Below are positions 1 to 12,500 of a stretch of DNA of 64,000 nucleotides, in pieces; the first letter of the stretch is position 1, and the number at the start of each line of letters is the position of its first letter. The DNA is taken from contig JACSYO010002158.1 of the NCBI GenBank assembly GCA_016806645.1, positions 1,525,748 through 1,589,747 of the forward strand, written 5' to 3'. Below the pieces are notes generated by a model. That model was not told where the DNA came from. It ran no database searches and saw only the letters and a list, made by a program, of their open reading frames with translations. The DNA is from Ophiodon elongatus. Taxonomy: Eukaryota > Chordata > Actinopteri > Perciformes > Hexagrammidae. The translations under genes and the position numbers were made by a program.

Positions 1-1228
1 ATGGGAGGTTAAAAAAGCTCAAAGTAACTGCGAAACGTAAAAAGAGTTGTTCGGGTTAGCTTAAAGTAATGGTCGAAAAGAACTAGAAGTAATGGTGGAA
101 TGATTGAAATCGATCAAAGTAATGCACAACTGGTTGAAACATAGAGCTTCTGCCACAAGTAGGAACGGAATAAAAACTTGAGCGAGCCCACAAGAGCCCC
201 GGTGTGGCTGAATCCGACTGACGGCCGTATCAAAGGCGACCGCCTCACAACGGCCCTCTGTCCGCTTCCCGTCCTCGACGCTCGCCGTACACTCGACGCT
301 CTCTCAAGCGCGGACCTCGCTTGTCTTTTCATTCAGTCGTCACTCCATTGCCCCGGAGGACTGGAACAATCCACAACCGTTCCCCCCCCTCCCCCCCCGC
401 CCCCCCGCATCGCTCCACTGCCGCTTCACACACACGAGCTGTCCTTCTCCACACAGCGCCACTGTGCCTCAAATCTGAGTCTCCTCTGTTGAGAGGACGT
501 CGACGTGCTCTTCTTTCCGTCGGCTGGTGAATGGGACGTGTGTCGCGGTTTATTAAAAACAGTCTCAAATTAAGATTCCCCACCTTGGTGGACTGACTGT
601 GAACGCATCAGCCTCCACGGTCACAGCAGTAGTATTATTGGTGGTAGTGTTTCTCGAAACCAAGACCACGTTTCCCATAAACTTCATTGCTTCCTGAGGC
701 CCCCCCCCCCCCCCCATACCCCCCCTTCCCTTCCTTTGGCGTCACTGAAGAACATAAACATGGTGGAAATGAGCTTTCCAGCCTATTTCTTCTCCTTTCC
801 ACCATCTGAAGTTGCGTCTGCCCCACTTCTTCTTCAGCGGGAAAATAAACACTCACTCATGTTCATGTCATGTACAGTTGGCGATCATTTCACATCATCA
901 AATGTATGGGTGTCATAAAAAAAAAGGGCAGTGAGACTGCGTGTGTGTCGGCACCATCAGCCAGAGGACCATAAAGCTCTGGCTGCGTGTAACCCAGAGC
1001 AGTCCTGATGTTTTCACACCCCCAAAAACTCTGCTTTTCCAAAATGCTCTCAAGACCGGATGAAAAGCGGTTGGAAGGCGATAAAGTCAATCGCACAACA
1101 CACACGTTTAGTTGGACTGACTTGGTCACATGACCCGCTATTCACTGAATGGTGAGCTGGTCCACAATCCAATCACTATAAACGTACTCAGTCTCATATA
1201 ATAAAAGAGGGGGGAGGAAGCATCGGAG

Positions 1229-1230
<2 letters not shown>

Positions 1231-1305
<75 letters not shown>
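1231..1305. repeat. (TG)n microsatellite
   Basis: A perfect TG run of about 37 units in mtss2 intron 3. A short (AC) run follows at 1430-1446. Confidence 0.98.
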
Positions 1306-1308
<3 letters not shown>

Positions 1309-2236
1309 AATAGGATTTATGATCTTCATTATGAAACCTTGCATTCAGATGCGGACACGCAGCGTGGCAATAAAAACACAAGCCTTCTGTACCATCAGAT
1401 CATCATCTTCATCATCTGTTTCTCTCACACACACACACACACACACATCTCTAGGATAGCGCTGGCTATCCACGGTGCTGACTTTACAAATTTAAAAACT
1501 GAAGCCTGTGACTTATTTTTGTTCAAATCTATTCATTCTTACTTAATGCCAATAAAGTCATTTCAAACCAGAGGTGTCTCAGTGAGGTAAATGTTAGTTA
1601 TATACTTTCATATCATACATTCTGCATGACGTACTTAATATCTGTGTACATGCAACATGGAGAGGGACTGGGGATGCTCTGCTGTCCTTGTTTCAGTTTG
1701 AAAGTCGTTTCAATTACCTCTTAACAAAAAAAAAAACTGTCTGCAAATCTCCATAAACAAAATGGACGCGTGACGTTGTGGGATGGAACAAAGCTCTGGT
1801 GTTGGTTAGCGAGCTGAGAGGAGCCACACGAACAAGATCTCGCGCTGCCTTCTCAAACACTCACACAAACTCAAAACCATAAATGTCCCCGTTTTCATTG
1901 TGAATGTGCCCGTTTCAGATGGATATAAGATCATCTGAAAGGGGAGACAATTCAGAGTCTGTGGCTGAACTCCATCATGACTCGTCAGGAAAGGCCGGTG
2001 AGGCCGATGAATCTCGGCTGCTCCGAACACTTTGGACACGCTCGCTTTCATGTGGTTTCAGCTTCTCAAACTGTTTCCAGCATCAAGGAAAGTGACAAGA
2101 AATCACTTCACAAATGAAACTTAGAAGGAACAAACAACGCTGTATCTGCCAATGCCCGACCGTGTGTCTGCTCACTGAGCAGGGCTGAAGAGGAGCTGTT
2201 AAACAGAGCTAAACGGAAGGTCTTTAAACGTGGGAA

Positions 2237-2237
2237 A

Positions 2238-2270
<33 letters not shown>

Positions 2271-2400
2271 GCACACACACTCACACACGCACAAACACAC
2301 GCAGGGCCTCCATCTACCCACATCAGGGCAACGGGCGTGTTGTGTGTTTGTTTATGTGCTTCCATTTTGCTATGGTATGCTCTCTCTCACAGACACACAC

Positions 2401-2442
<42 letters not shown>

Positions 2443-2576
2443 GCGGTTGGCCCTGGGGAAAGTGAATGTTTGGGCTATAACAGGGGAGTGGAGAAGACAC
2501 CTAAAAGTGCACTCAAATTCACCCCTCACCAGGGATTTCACAAACACTTGCACATTTCCTCCTGCTCGATTTCACC

Positions 2577-2620
<44 letters not shown>

Positions 2621-2643
2621 CACACACACACACACACACACAC
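2237..2643. repeat. cluster of (AC)n and (CT)n microsatellites
   Basis: Interrupted AC arrays at 2237-2303 and 2392-2439, and a CT array at 2580-2617 running into AC at 2619-2643. Translations of this stretch are spurious His/Thr/Ser repeats. Confidence 0.95.
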
Positions 2644-3539
2644 CATCACAAGCACAAGAAAAACTGTTTCTCTCACCGTCCATACTGCCTTTTTTCTTTT
2701 AACGTTTTCAGCTTGACATATGAATATATATATCTGAATATATCTGGTGCCTAAAGCAGAAAAACAAGGCGTGGCCGTGATCGCTCTTTTGAGGGACTAT
2801 TTCCCATTGGCCACCTGAAACAGCTTGTATATAGAGTATACAGCTTTATTCAATAAGTGTTTTACTACTTTTTTATGTATTATACAGAAAACAATGGAAC
2901 GCAACACATTATTGCACAGTCCAGGGGTTTCTGTCATCTATTCCCTACATGTGTCTCCCGTGTTATTGCTTCCCAACTGTATTTAAAATATCCTTTCATA
3001 TCCTCATCTTGACTCCGCTCGCCTCGCCCGGTGCCTCAGTCAACTTCTGCACATCTATGTCCGAGTTCTACTTCTGGGTCCAAAACTCCACCGCGCTCAA
3101 CCCATCTGACCCCTGGGAAGATGGTTAAAAGGAAAATGCGCCGCTGCTGGATTTCTCGGGATGTCACGAGAACACGCGGAAATCTGTCTTGCAGCTAGGG
3201 GCGTGGCTTAGGCGACTGTTCCTTCTAAAACAACAATGGCGGCTCCTAAATCATCAACTAAAAGGCAAAGTCAAGTATATTTGCCTGCGTTTGATTAAAA
3301 TAATACATACTGTCACCTGTTCTTCATGTATATTGATGTCAAAAGATGTCGCCACGTTTTTAGGTAGCTGGTTACCTTAAAACAATCTCTGAAAGATATC
3401 TTCTCTGCACCTTGAAGTTATTCAGGAACATTTTGAAAAAGCAAAAAGTAAATGTGACGGGTGCACTGCTGACCGTTCTAGTGTGTGTACATTTACCAAA
3501 GAGACATCAGTTTCTCCCTGCAGACGGCTTTGGTTTATA

Positions 3540-3930
3540 TTCGGCTTCATGCTACTAGCATGCTCACAATAACAACGCTAGCATGCTAAAGTAGATATGT
3601 GTACCATGTCCATCATCTTTGTTTAGCGTGCTAATGGTTTACTAAGTACAGCTGAGGCTGATGGGAATGTCGTCCGTGTTTCAGTAGAAACAATGTTAAG
3701 AGGTCATACAATTCATCCGAAGCTCAACATTGTGAATTTCATGGCGGTCCATCCAATGGTTGTTGATAAATTTCCCTCAAAATCACACCCCCATCCTCGG
3801 GGATGAGGGTGTGGAGGGAGGGGGGGGGGACCACCCACGGCCATGCTCACTTTCACGGCAATACAATATTTCAGTCTGGACAACATTGATGGACCAACCC
3901 GCATTTCCACCTCTAGAGTCAAACCAAAAG
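3540..3930 (-). repeat. GCTAGCATGCTAA-type teleost interspersed repeat, copy 1
   Basis: Contains GCATGCTCACAATAACAACG, GCTAGCATGCTAAAG, GCTGAGGCTGATGGGAATGT, TGGCGGTCCATCCAATGGTTG and TTTCAGTCTGGACAACATTG in the order of a well-known percomorph repeat read in reverse. The interior carries a G run at 3822-3830. It is noncoding. Confidence 0.6.
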
Positions 3931-4217
3931 ACCATGAAGGACATATTTGAGTGTAAATTAGTTTTGTCAACTATCTAACAAGACTTGGTATATTCAACTT
4001 GGTTCAATATCGCTGTCATTACTGGCTTTACAGTGCCTTTGGAGTGGACTGTAACATTTCTGGACACCATAACTCCCAGCGATATAACTTATAAATACAC
4101 TTTGGTTGACATAAAATGTGGTTGACAGGCTGTATGGAAACGCAGACAACGCAGGCTCCTAAATGTGAGAGTCGGTACAAAAGCACAGCACAGGATCGTC
4201 AGTACCCTTTGGGCTCG

Positions 4218-4220
<3 letters not shown>

Positions 4221-4260
<40 letters not shown>
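4221..4260. repeat. (CA)n microsatellite
   Basis: About 20 CA units with one CG interruption near the right end. Confidence 0.97.
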
Positions 4261-4262
<2 letters not shown>

Positions 4263-4656
4263 AATAAGCGGCACATTGACGTAGCGAATGGCAGGAAGAC
4301 AGAGAGCGTCATTATTGGCGCCGTCTTCTGCCTCCATCCATTTAACGGCTCTATTAGAGAACATCACACACTGCGAAAGAGCAGCGATTGTACGGCAACG
4401 TGACAAATGGACTCCGGCAGGACTGACTCATCAGTACAGAAAGTACAAAGAGCCTCTGATGCGTCTCAGCCCGCGTCTCCGTGCCAACGTCGGTTGTGTT
4501 ATTTTGCCTCTCTGTGTGCGTGTGCGCATGGCGAGGGGAGTGATGCTGTCGCGTAATGAGCTGACGGAGCTCGGTGATTTCCTGTCTGGCCCGTAAAAGC
4601 AGCACGAGCCTCTTCCTGCATCCTCCTCTGTGGGGTCCCACCTGGGGCCCCCCCCG

Positions 4657-4658
<2 letters not shown>

Positions 4659-4701
<43 letters not shown>
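4659..4701. repeat. (AC)n microsatellite
   Basis: About 21 AC units following a short C run at 4648-4655. Confidence 0.97.
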
Positions 4702-4702
<1 letters not shown>

Positions 4703-5849
4703 CAACATCACATCCACTGTCAGGCAGCTGCACCTAATAAGTACAGACAGGAGGAGAAAGTCCCTACAGCCACAGTGGTCCTCCCTCACTGCTGTAGTAT
4801 TCAGATGGCCTGCAGTGGGCGGTGAGTGTTTGTCTGACCCTCTCGGCTCTCAGCCCACACTCTATTAAAACTAGCAGCCAGCTTGAAGCCTACGCAGGGA
4901 ATACATCGAGAATGTCAAGCCAAAAAACACAAATAGAATCCATTCACCATAACTCGAAGAAGTTCAGTGGTTTTCTTTTTGCATAGCACAGTTTGCATTA
5001 ATATTTAAAATGCTCCAGGATGTACTCGCAGCAGCGGGGTAGAAAACACGTCGCCACAAGGTCATGATAGCTTAATGGGCATTTTATTGTATTTGATCCA
5101 ACTTGCTAAAAACAGTCAAAACGTGAGGGAAAAACGTACATTTTCAGGTCGTGAGAAATAAACTACGAGCGCACCAAAACATCAACTGGCACCACAGGGC
5201 AAAAGCACAGAAGCCTGACAATAATACAACTCTGAATTCAGGATTTCCAGTCAACCCTGTCACGGTGTGTTTTCCGTTCATGGAAGTTAATTTGACACGT
5301 TTGCGTCCCCTAAGAATGGCTCGTTCAGTGTTCAGATGCGCTAAGCCCCACCCTCTTGTGTCACTTCTGGTTGCAACAAAAACAGGATGACGACGAACAA
5401 ATTGCAGAACGCTGGGGCTTCAAAGCGGCAGTCCACGAAACCAACGGGAGACGCCACGGCGACCACTTCCACTTCTCAGACACAGTGGAACGGAAAACTG
5501 ACTAAATCCGTCCTGCTACACAAATAGCTTTTACTGCCCTCACCGTGATAAATACGTCTTCTTTTTTCTTTTTTTTCTCTCTCTCTTTGTAAACAATGCT
5601 GTTCAACTGCTTTGAAGTTTGGGACAAAGCGTACCTTCAGGCTGTTGGAAACACTTTCATCAGATTTTGCAGGCTGTTTGATAAAAATCTCAACAACATA
5701 ATGAGATTGGTGGAGGGCGATTCAGAGGAGCACAGCACAACACAGCATTGGCAAAGGGACACAAACCAGCTGGGAATTGGTTCTCTCTTTGACACACAAA
5801 CACACACACATACACACACACACAGACACACATGCGGCTGTTATCCTAC

Positions 5850-5923
5850 CTCTGGTGTTGGTAGCCATGTCTGCCACCTTCTGAAAGGCATCCAGAAAGG
5901 CCACAGCAGCCAGAACAGTGGTT
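5850..5923 (-). CDS. mtss2: mtss2 coding exon 3
   Basis: The minus strand reads TTCTTTTCCTCTAG (acceptor), then 74 bases, then GTAGGATAA (donor). The first base completes the Arg codon split across intron 2. The next 24 codons read TTVLAAVAFLDAFQKVADMA followed by TNTR, and one base carries over. This is part of the long I-BAR helix that contributes to the membrane-binding dimer. The Val-Leu-Ala-Ala-Val wording favours MTSS2 over MTSS1. A (CA/TG) array begins 18 bases past the donor. Confidence 0.93.
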
Positions 5924-6677
5924 CTAGAGGAAAAGAAGACACTAATTACTTTCAGATAAATTGGTATTAGAATTATAACTTGCATTGGTAATGTAGCGAT
6001 GGCATGTTTGACTTGGTCCATTCATTTTAAAATAGTGGATTTGAACTATTAGTATGGTGTTGCATCCAGTAGTCATCTACCTCTGTAACCCCAGCACACC
6101 TACAGGAGAAACAGTTAAAAAAAAATAACAGAATTTCTTTTGTTTATTGTATGTAGGAACTTTTTTTCATGAATGAGGTTGAGCAGGGATGTAGCCCAGA
6201 CTTTTGATAGAGGTCAAGCACATACTATGACTGCATTTATATTATGTCATATGGAGACATATGGTCTAAATTTCCTTTATTTTCACAACCAGGTAATCAC
6301 AGAGTGTTTGTCAATTAAAGAAATGGCTACTTCACACTAAAAATATGACCATCAGTATCAGCCAAGAGAAAAAAAAACCACAAAAAAAAACAAAATCAGC
6401 AGTCTGACCTTCTTATCCCCAAATTATTTGATTCAAAAACAGCTTAAAGTGTTACATTTTAGACAATGAATTAATTTGTAATTAATGTTTTATTTTGTTT
6501 TGTTGTGAAAGAAACTTACCGGAGCTGTGAATGCAGCTTGGTGGCCTTGGCGGTGAAGTCCTCCCACACAGGATAGGAGCACTGGCAACACACAGACAGC
6601 AATGGACATTAATATCGACAGATATAGCATATTGATTAATAACATATCTTAGACACACAGCGGGTGCCAGGGAGAGA

Positions 6678-6733
<56 letters not shown>

Positions 6734-7387
6734 CTTCTAATGAATAAATGTTTGGGAAATGAAACCGGATTGGATTTCATTAAGACCTTTATTAGTGGAA
6801 ATTAACTAACTACATTTATTCAAGTACTGTACTTAAAGGAGCAGTGTGTAGGAGCTAGTGGCCTCTAGTGGTGAGATTGTAGATTGCATCCAAATGAAAG
6901 CCCCTCTGCTCACCCCTCCCTTTCCAAGCGCAATCGGAGAATTACGGCGGCCTTCAGGAGCCGCTGTGTGGTCTGTCCGTTCTGGGCTACCGTAGAAACG
7001 TGGCGGTGCAACATCACAAGCTCTCTCTATGCAGATATAAACGGCTCGTTCTGAGGTCGCGAAAACACAATGATTCTTAGTTTTCAGGTCATTATACAGT
7101 CACGAAAACACAGTTATGAATAATATTTTCCATCTCTGCCAATAACCTGATCACATACACTTTGTTCTCCTCCTGAACCTCTGCAGGTTTATGACGTATC
7201 TCTTTAACATTCTTAGCTTCTGTCATCGATCAAATTCACGATTCTCTTTTTCTACTCACACACACCCCTACCCTACTCTCCCCCAGGTTTCACCCCTACC
7301 CCCCAAAAAAAAGCAGCCACCCCTCCTCTACTCCTCAGGCAGGCATCTCATCTGTCTACTAAAGCACACACACAAACACACACACAC

Positions 7388-7418
<31 letters not shown>

Positions 7419-7850
7419 TATACGGATCACTTGACAGCCACACTGGCATCAGGCAGCATCAAAGGGCCCGACTCCAGCAGCCGGCACTGTGAACTCAATT
7501 CAAAGCTGAAGCCGTCTCTAATGGATGCTGCCTCCCCCCCACCTCCCCTCCACCCCCACCCCCCACCCCCCCAGCCCTTCCCGTAGACTGGATGACTGCT
7601 CTATCACCACCCCCCTCAGCCTCAGCCACATTACATTATACTTGATCCAGGTTAACCTGCAACCCTGTTAAATGCCTGCGAATTGTGTGCATGGGGCGCG
7701 GGGGGAAGGGGGGCGTGGGGGGGAGACGACAGGAGATAGGGAACAGGAACAGAAAGATACGAGAAATCTGGCAAGATGAAATAAGAAGGAAACTTGAGGA
7801 AATGCAGAGAATAAGGAAAAATTAAAGCGAAGGAGGGGAGTAGGAAGGAA

Positions 7851-7892
<42 letters not shown>

Positions 7893-8055
7893 GTGCGTGT
7901 GCGTGTGCGTGTGCCGGGGCTTCCTGTCGTGATGTCAGACTGGCACAGACAGTGAAGGCTGTATACTCTTTGATCTGGCCTGTTTGATGTGGCTTAATTT
8001 GGTCTGAAATCACAGTCCTATTTCCCCTTGGTACCAAAAGCTACCCCTCCACCAT

Positions 8056-8139
<84 letters not shown>

Positions 8140-9331
8140 TAAGCCTGCTCTCTCCCCCTTGCAGGCTGTTTGAAGTGCCCTACGCTACACACACACACAC
8201 ACACACACACACACGTATACACACACACACGCAAGCAGCCCTGCATTTCATTTGCATATTTCGTGCATTTCAATCCGGTAAAAGAGCCTGGTGACCAAGT
8301 GATGATTGAGTGTGATTGCTTCCCACCCCTCCCCCCCTCCACACACTGCGAGGTAGAGTACTTTAAATGGATGACTACCTGAAACATTTCACTTTGACTA
8401 AACCAAGTCACCGGCTAAGCTCCCTTTAAATGTGAGGGAGTGGAAGTGCAGCGGCCCTATCGACGTCCAGTCCGTGTTTCTTCACCTCCACCAACCACTG
8501 GACAGACATTACGACAGCTGGAAGCCTACTCCGGGACCGTGTGCTGTGCGGGACTCTGCCTTTGTCCGGATTTGTGTTCTGGTCCGATCAGACTTGTCCG
8601 AGAACTCACCGGAAACGTATTATTATGTTTCCCTCCCGTCCCTCTTCGTGGTCTCACCTCTCTGTACGTACTGAAGTAGGTTCATTTATCCACTGGATAC
8701 GCGTGAACACTCAGCCTTTTAACCCTGGTCCGGATTCTGTTTTCACCACTCAGACAGAGGCTTTATGAACAATGACGAGAAACTAAACTCACAAATTCAA
8801 TTAAAATCACTCAGTGTTGAATTCCTATATAGAGAGCTGCAGTAGATGCATTATATAACCCTCAGGAAACCTTTGATTTTTTTCAGAACAGAGATTACAT
8901 GCGGATGCAGCTGCTAACAGAACAGAGGCGTGGCCAGAAAAGGCAGCAGGCCTCTCTGTATAAGAAGTCCCAACTCAACAGAACATGTCATGAATGTCCA
9001 TCTGTGGCGCACAGCACAAATATGGTTCTTAAAAAATGTGACGCTTCTCTTTGATGGAGCTTTGTAGCTCGGTGTGGTGAAACTTGGGAAGCGATCTCAC
9101 AAAGACAGGGCCTCTCTGTCCGAGGTCAAACATGTGCTTCGTGAATTCTCCTGAAATCAAGTTTTAAGGACGTCAGCCTGAGAGCTCCACGCACCACAAA
9201 TGTGTGTGTGAGAGTGTGTTCGTCTCGGGCCCGCAGGGCTCAAAGACCGCGACCGTAAACCACTGCGCTCACATGATTGTAGGACTCGGAGTGTCACGCT
9301 GGCCCGGTGTGGGGGGGGGGGGCAAATACAT

Positions 9332-9370
<39 letters not shown>

Positions 9371-9486
9371 AGACACGGAGCAGGAGACAGCGAGTGTGAG
9401 AAAAAAGCTTTGGGATTGTGTACTATTACATCACCACTTCCTGTGTCGCCCAAAAAAAAAGTCAGCAGGGCACGCATGATTGCCTC

Positions 9487-9517
<31 letters not shown>

Positions 9518-12500
9518 ACCATACACACACACACACACATACAGATACAGACGCACGCGCTGCCCAATTCATCCCCGTGTAAATGTATCACAGCTATAAA
9601 TGTATCCTCTCTCCCTGCTTCTTCAAATTGCTTTAAATATTAGTGTGCATCAGATTCCAATGTATCGTGTCCAATATCTTTGTGTCACGTTTATAAGATA
9701 AGATTATGGGATGAGACGAGGGAAGTTTTCCAGTCTTTGCACACTTCCCCTTGATTCTTCACCTTTCCTTCTTCCTTTCACCCTCCCTTCCTTCCCCTTT
9801 CTTAATCGCTGCCTCCGTCAGGATGGAGCCACTCTGAATGTGTCGAGCCGCAGAGAGCTCTGAATATCGCAGTGATAACCAATCACACCGGAGATCTGGT
9901 TCTCACCCACGCACCCGAAACCCAAACAGCCACGGAGGCCAGAAGCAAACTGTTTTCGGACAGGAATATGGGTCTATCCGTAAGAGGGGAGGGGGGAGAG
10001 GGGGGATTGAGGGGGATCAATGGCATCATTGACATTTTTGTTCTGGCTGTAACTTCAGTCCGAAGCTCAGAAACTGTTCAAGACTCCTCCTCCCCCTTCC
10101 TTCCTTCTTTTCTTCCAGTGACAGTCCCCGATCTTTACGGAACTATCTTTGATTGATGGATTTTGTTTCCGTCCCTTCACCCCTCTTTTACCCCACCACC
10201 ACTGCTTCGTTCCTCGCAAACTTGGCTGGTGTTGAATTAAAGGGTTCAATTGCTGACAATCAGCACCTGTACCCCCTTTTGACCGTAGGATTGCTTTTGT
10301 GTCCGGAGTTCATTGGTCACATGTCTCAGCCTGGGAAAGCCATGTATTGTAAATTCCAGAATAAGTTGTCAGTGGTGCTGTAGATCTAGTAAAGTTCCTT
10401 TGGAAAGAAGTGTGATGCACTTTGAACATGGACCAAGTAAAACACGTTGGGAACCGAACACCAGTCTCCTGGGTTAAAGTCCTGTGTTTGTTGCTGCTGT
10501 CATGTTTTATGCCCCGTTAGAGGGCACATTTGAATGATATATGTTGCCATTTGACTGCCAGTTGGCTCCATATGAGGGGAGACTGATGCCACCCGGGTTA
10601 AAACAGCACTAATTCCAGAGATCCTCCCTGATTGGCCACAGACAGCAGACACCAGACAACTGGTTGGTCTGTGCTGTTCACTCTCCACAGACGTAGAGGG
10701 AGGCCAGTGTTTTGTGTACTGGAAGGTTTGTTCTCATTAATTAGGACCTTAAGTGATCATCCTAATGAAAGTGTTTACGTTTCTCCTCTTTGTGGCAGAG
10801 CTGAATAAATTTGCTTCTTTCGGGAAAATCAACACTCGCATGCTGGTCCACTCTTCCCACTCACACGAAAGGGATGCATGAGATCGACACAGCTGTTGAC
10901 TCACATCCATGCCAACTCTTAAATGGACATATTTATTGGATCAATGTGAGAGAAAAAAAAACAAAACAGAAAGTTATCCCTACATCCGCTACTGAAAGAA
11001 AAGGACATCGGATGTGTCACTCGCTGCTGATTGGTCGGGGCAAAACACAACAAAATAACACCTTCCCCCAACAAGAAATGTGCCAACATGAACACAGTGT
11101 CAGGCTGAATAAATGAAGCAAACACAAAATGGCAATTCAGTCGGATCAGTCTTCTATATCTGTTTGCATTCTGGGGAATTCGCATCAAGAAAAGTCACGT
11201 TATTTGCTACTAGCTACTTTTCTGTTTGCACTGTAACCAGAAGCGTACAGACAACAATCGCCTTGATGAATTGTGTTACTGAAGAAAACCTCTGAATAGG
11301 ATTATGAGGAAGATCTGATCAGTTATGAGGATTGTCAGTTTTATATGATTTCTAAGCAGCTGTATGGACGTTTTCCTGCAGTCATCGTGTGTATGAATAA
11401 TAATAATCATTTCTGAATAAACGGAGTAATGACGTGCCATTTCAAATTCTATCAATCAGGTTCAACCTTTGTCTTTTGTGTGTGTATACAAATAAGAGGT
11501 AAACTGTGCTTCACACTCCACGTGATCCCTGTCTTAAATCCAACAGTGTACAGGGGCCCTTCCATAGTCCGCTATCCCTCCAATAATAATCCTTCATTCC
11601 TGATACGGGCCAATATATCGACTATATTTCTTCCATTTTTCCTCTTACGGTCTTTCCTCAAGTAATCCTCCGTTTCATCTGGTCCTGACTCTGGACTCTG
11701 GGGTGCTGTCAACAGTCCTCTGGCCTAGTTCTCAGAGCACCACCAGTCCACCCCAGTCCGCCCAGCGCTTCGCTGAGAGCTCCACTCCACCACGCACTAC
11801 AGTGGATGAGAAGCTTACTGTCTCCTCTCGGCCTTTTGTTCCCTTTGTTTCCCCCACAGCAAGACAGGAAAACAGAGGAAATCCAGCAAGAGAGACAGAG
11901 GGGAGAGCGAGGACGGGTGGAGGCAGGCGGAGAGGGATGTACGGATTAGCCAGATTTTTTTTTTGTATAATCGAGCCAATTCACACGTTGGAAGAGAAAT
12001 GCGAGAGCCAAACAAAAGGGGCTAATTTCACAGTGCTTCGTATTTATAATCGACTGGCTGGGAGTTTTGAAAAAGAGGATCACACTCACATTTGTATTTA
12101 TCAAGGTTGGGGATGGATCTATAACCCACAGAGAAAAATGCTCAGTATTATCTATATCCATGTCTCTCAAAGAGAATGGTGTCTTTGGTCTGCTTGCTTT
12201 TGTCACTTACTGTATATAGGGCTCACTGTCCTGCTTTGAAATACACGTTGATACACTAATGATTTCACTATTTTCCAACTCAATAATTCAAACCTACAGG
12301 GCCCACTGGACAATGCTGATTTGTTTCACTTTGGTTAAGTTAAATTGATTTCTTCAGCCTGTAAACATCTCCTTGGGATTTAGAATCGAATGGCTATCTT
12401 TGTTTCACAGTTATGTCACCGGTTACCATCTGGGTCATCAGAAAAATGTCAAATTATTCCTCAGCCTTAGGCATGTATCTGTCAACAACATTCATCATAA

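Larger units (their letters stand above)
1..5849 (-). other. mtss2 intron 3 (partial), no further exon recognised
   Basis: By position this is intron 3 of mtss2. I looked on the minus strand for the next expected I-BAR exon (an IGSALTRMCMRHRS-like stretch) and did not find it. The segment holds several CA/TG and CT arrays (1231-1305, 2237-2303, 2392-2439, 2580-2643, 4221-4260, 4659-4701, 5790-5832), C-rich tracts near 382-406 and 700-726, and an interspersed repeat at 3540-3930. Short ORFs here are simple-sequence translations or chance. Confidence 0.6.

Noticed and set aside
10811..11188. Overlapping 101- and 89-codon ORFs on both strands
   Set aside because: Neither shows a domain, and the A runs at 10950-10965 give Lys/Phe-rich artefacts.
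11703..12239. 178-codon plus-strand ORF
   Set aside because: No recognisable domain and low-complexity Arg/Gly stretches; no splice or promoter context. Probably chance.
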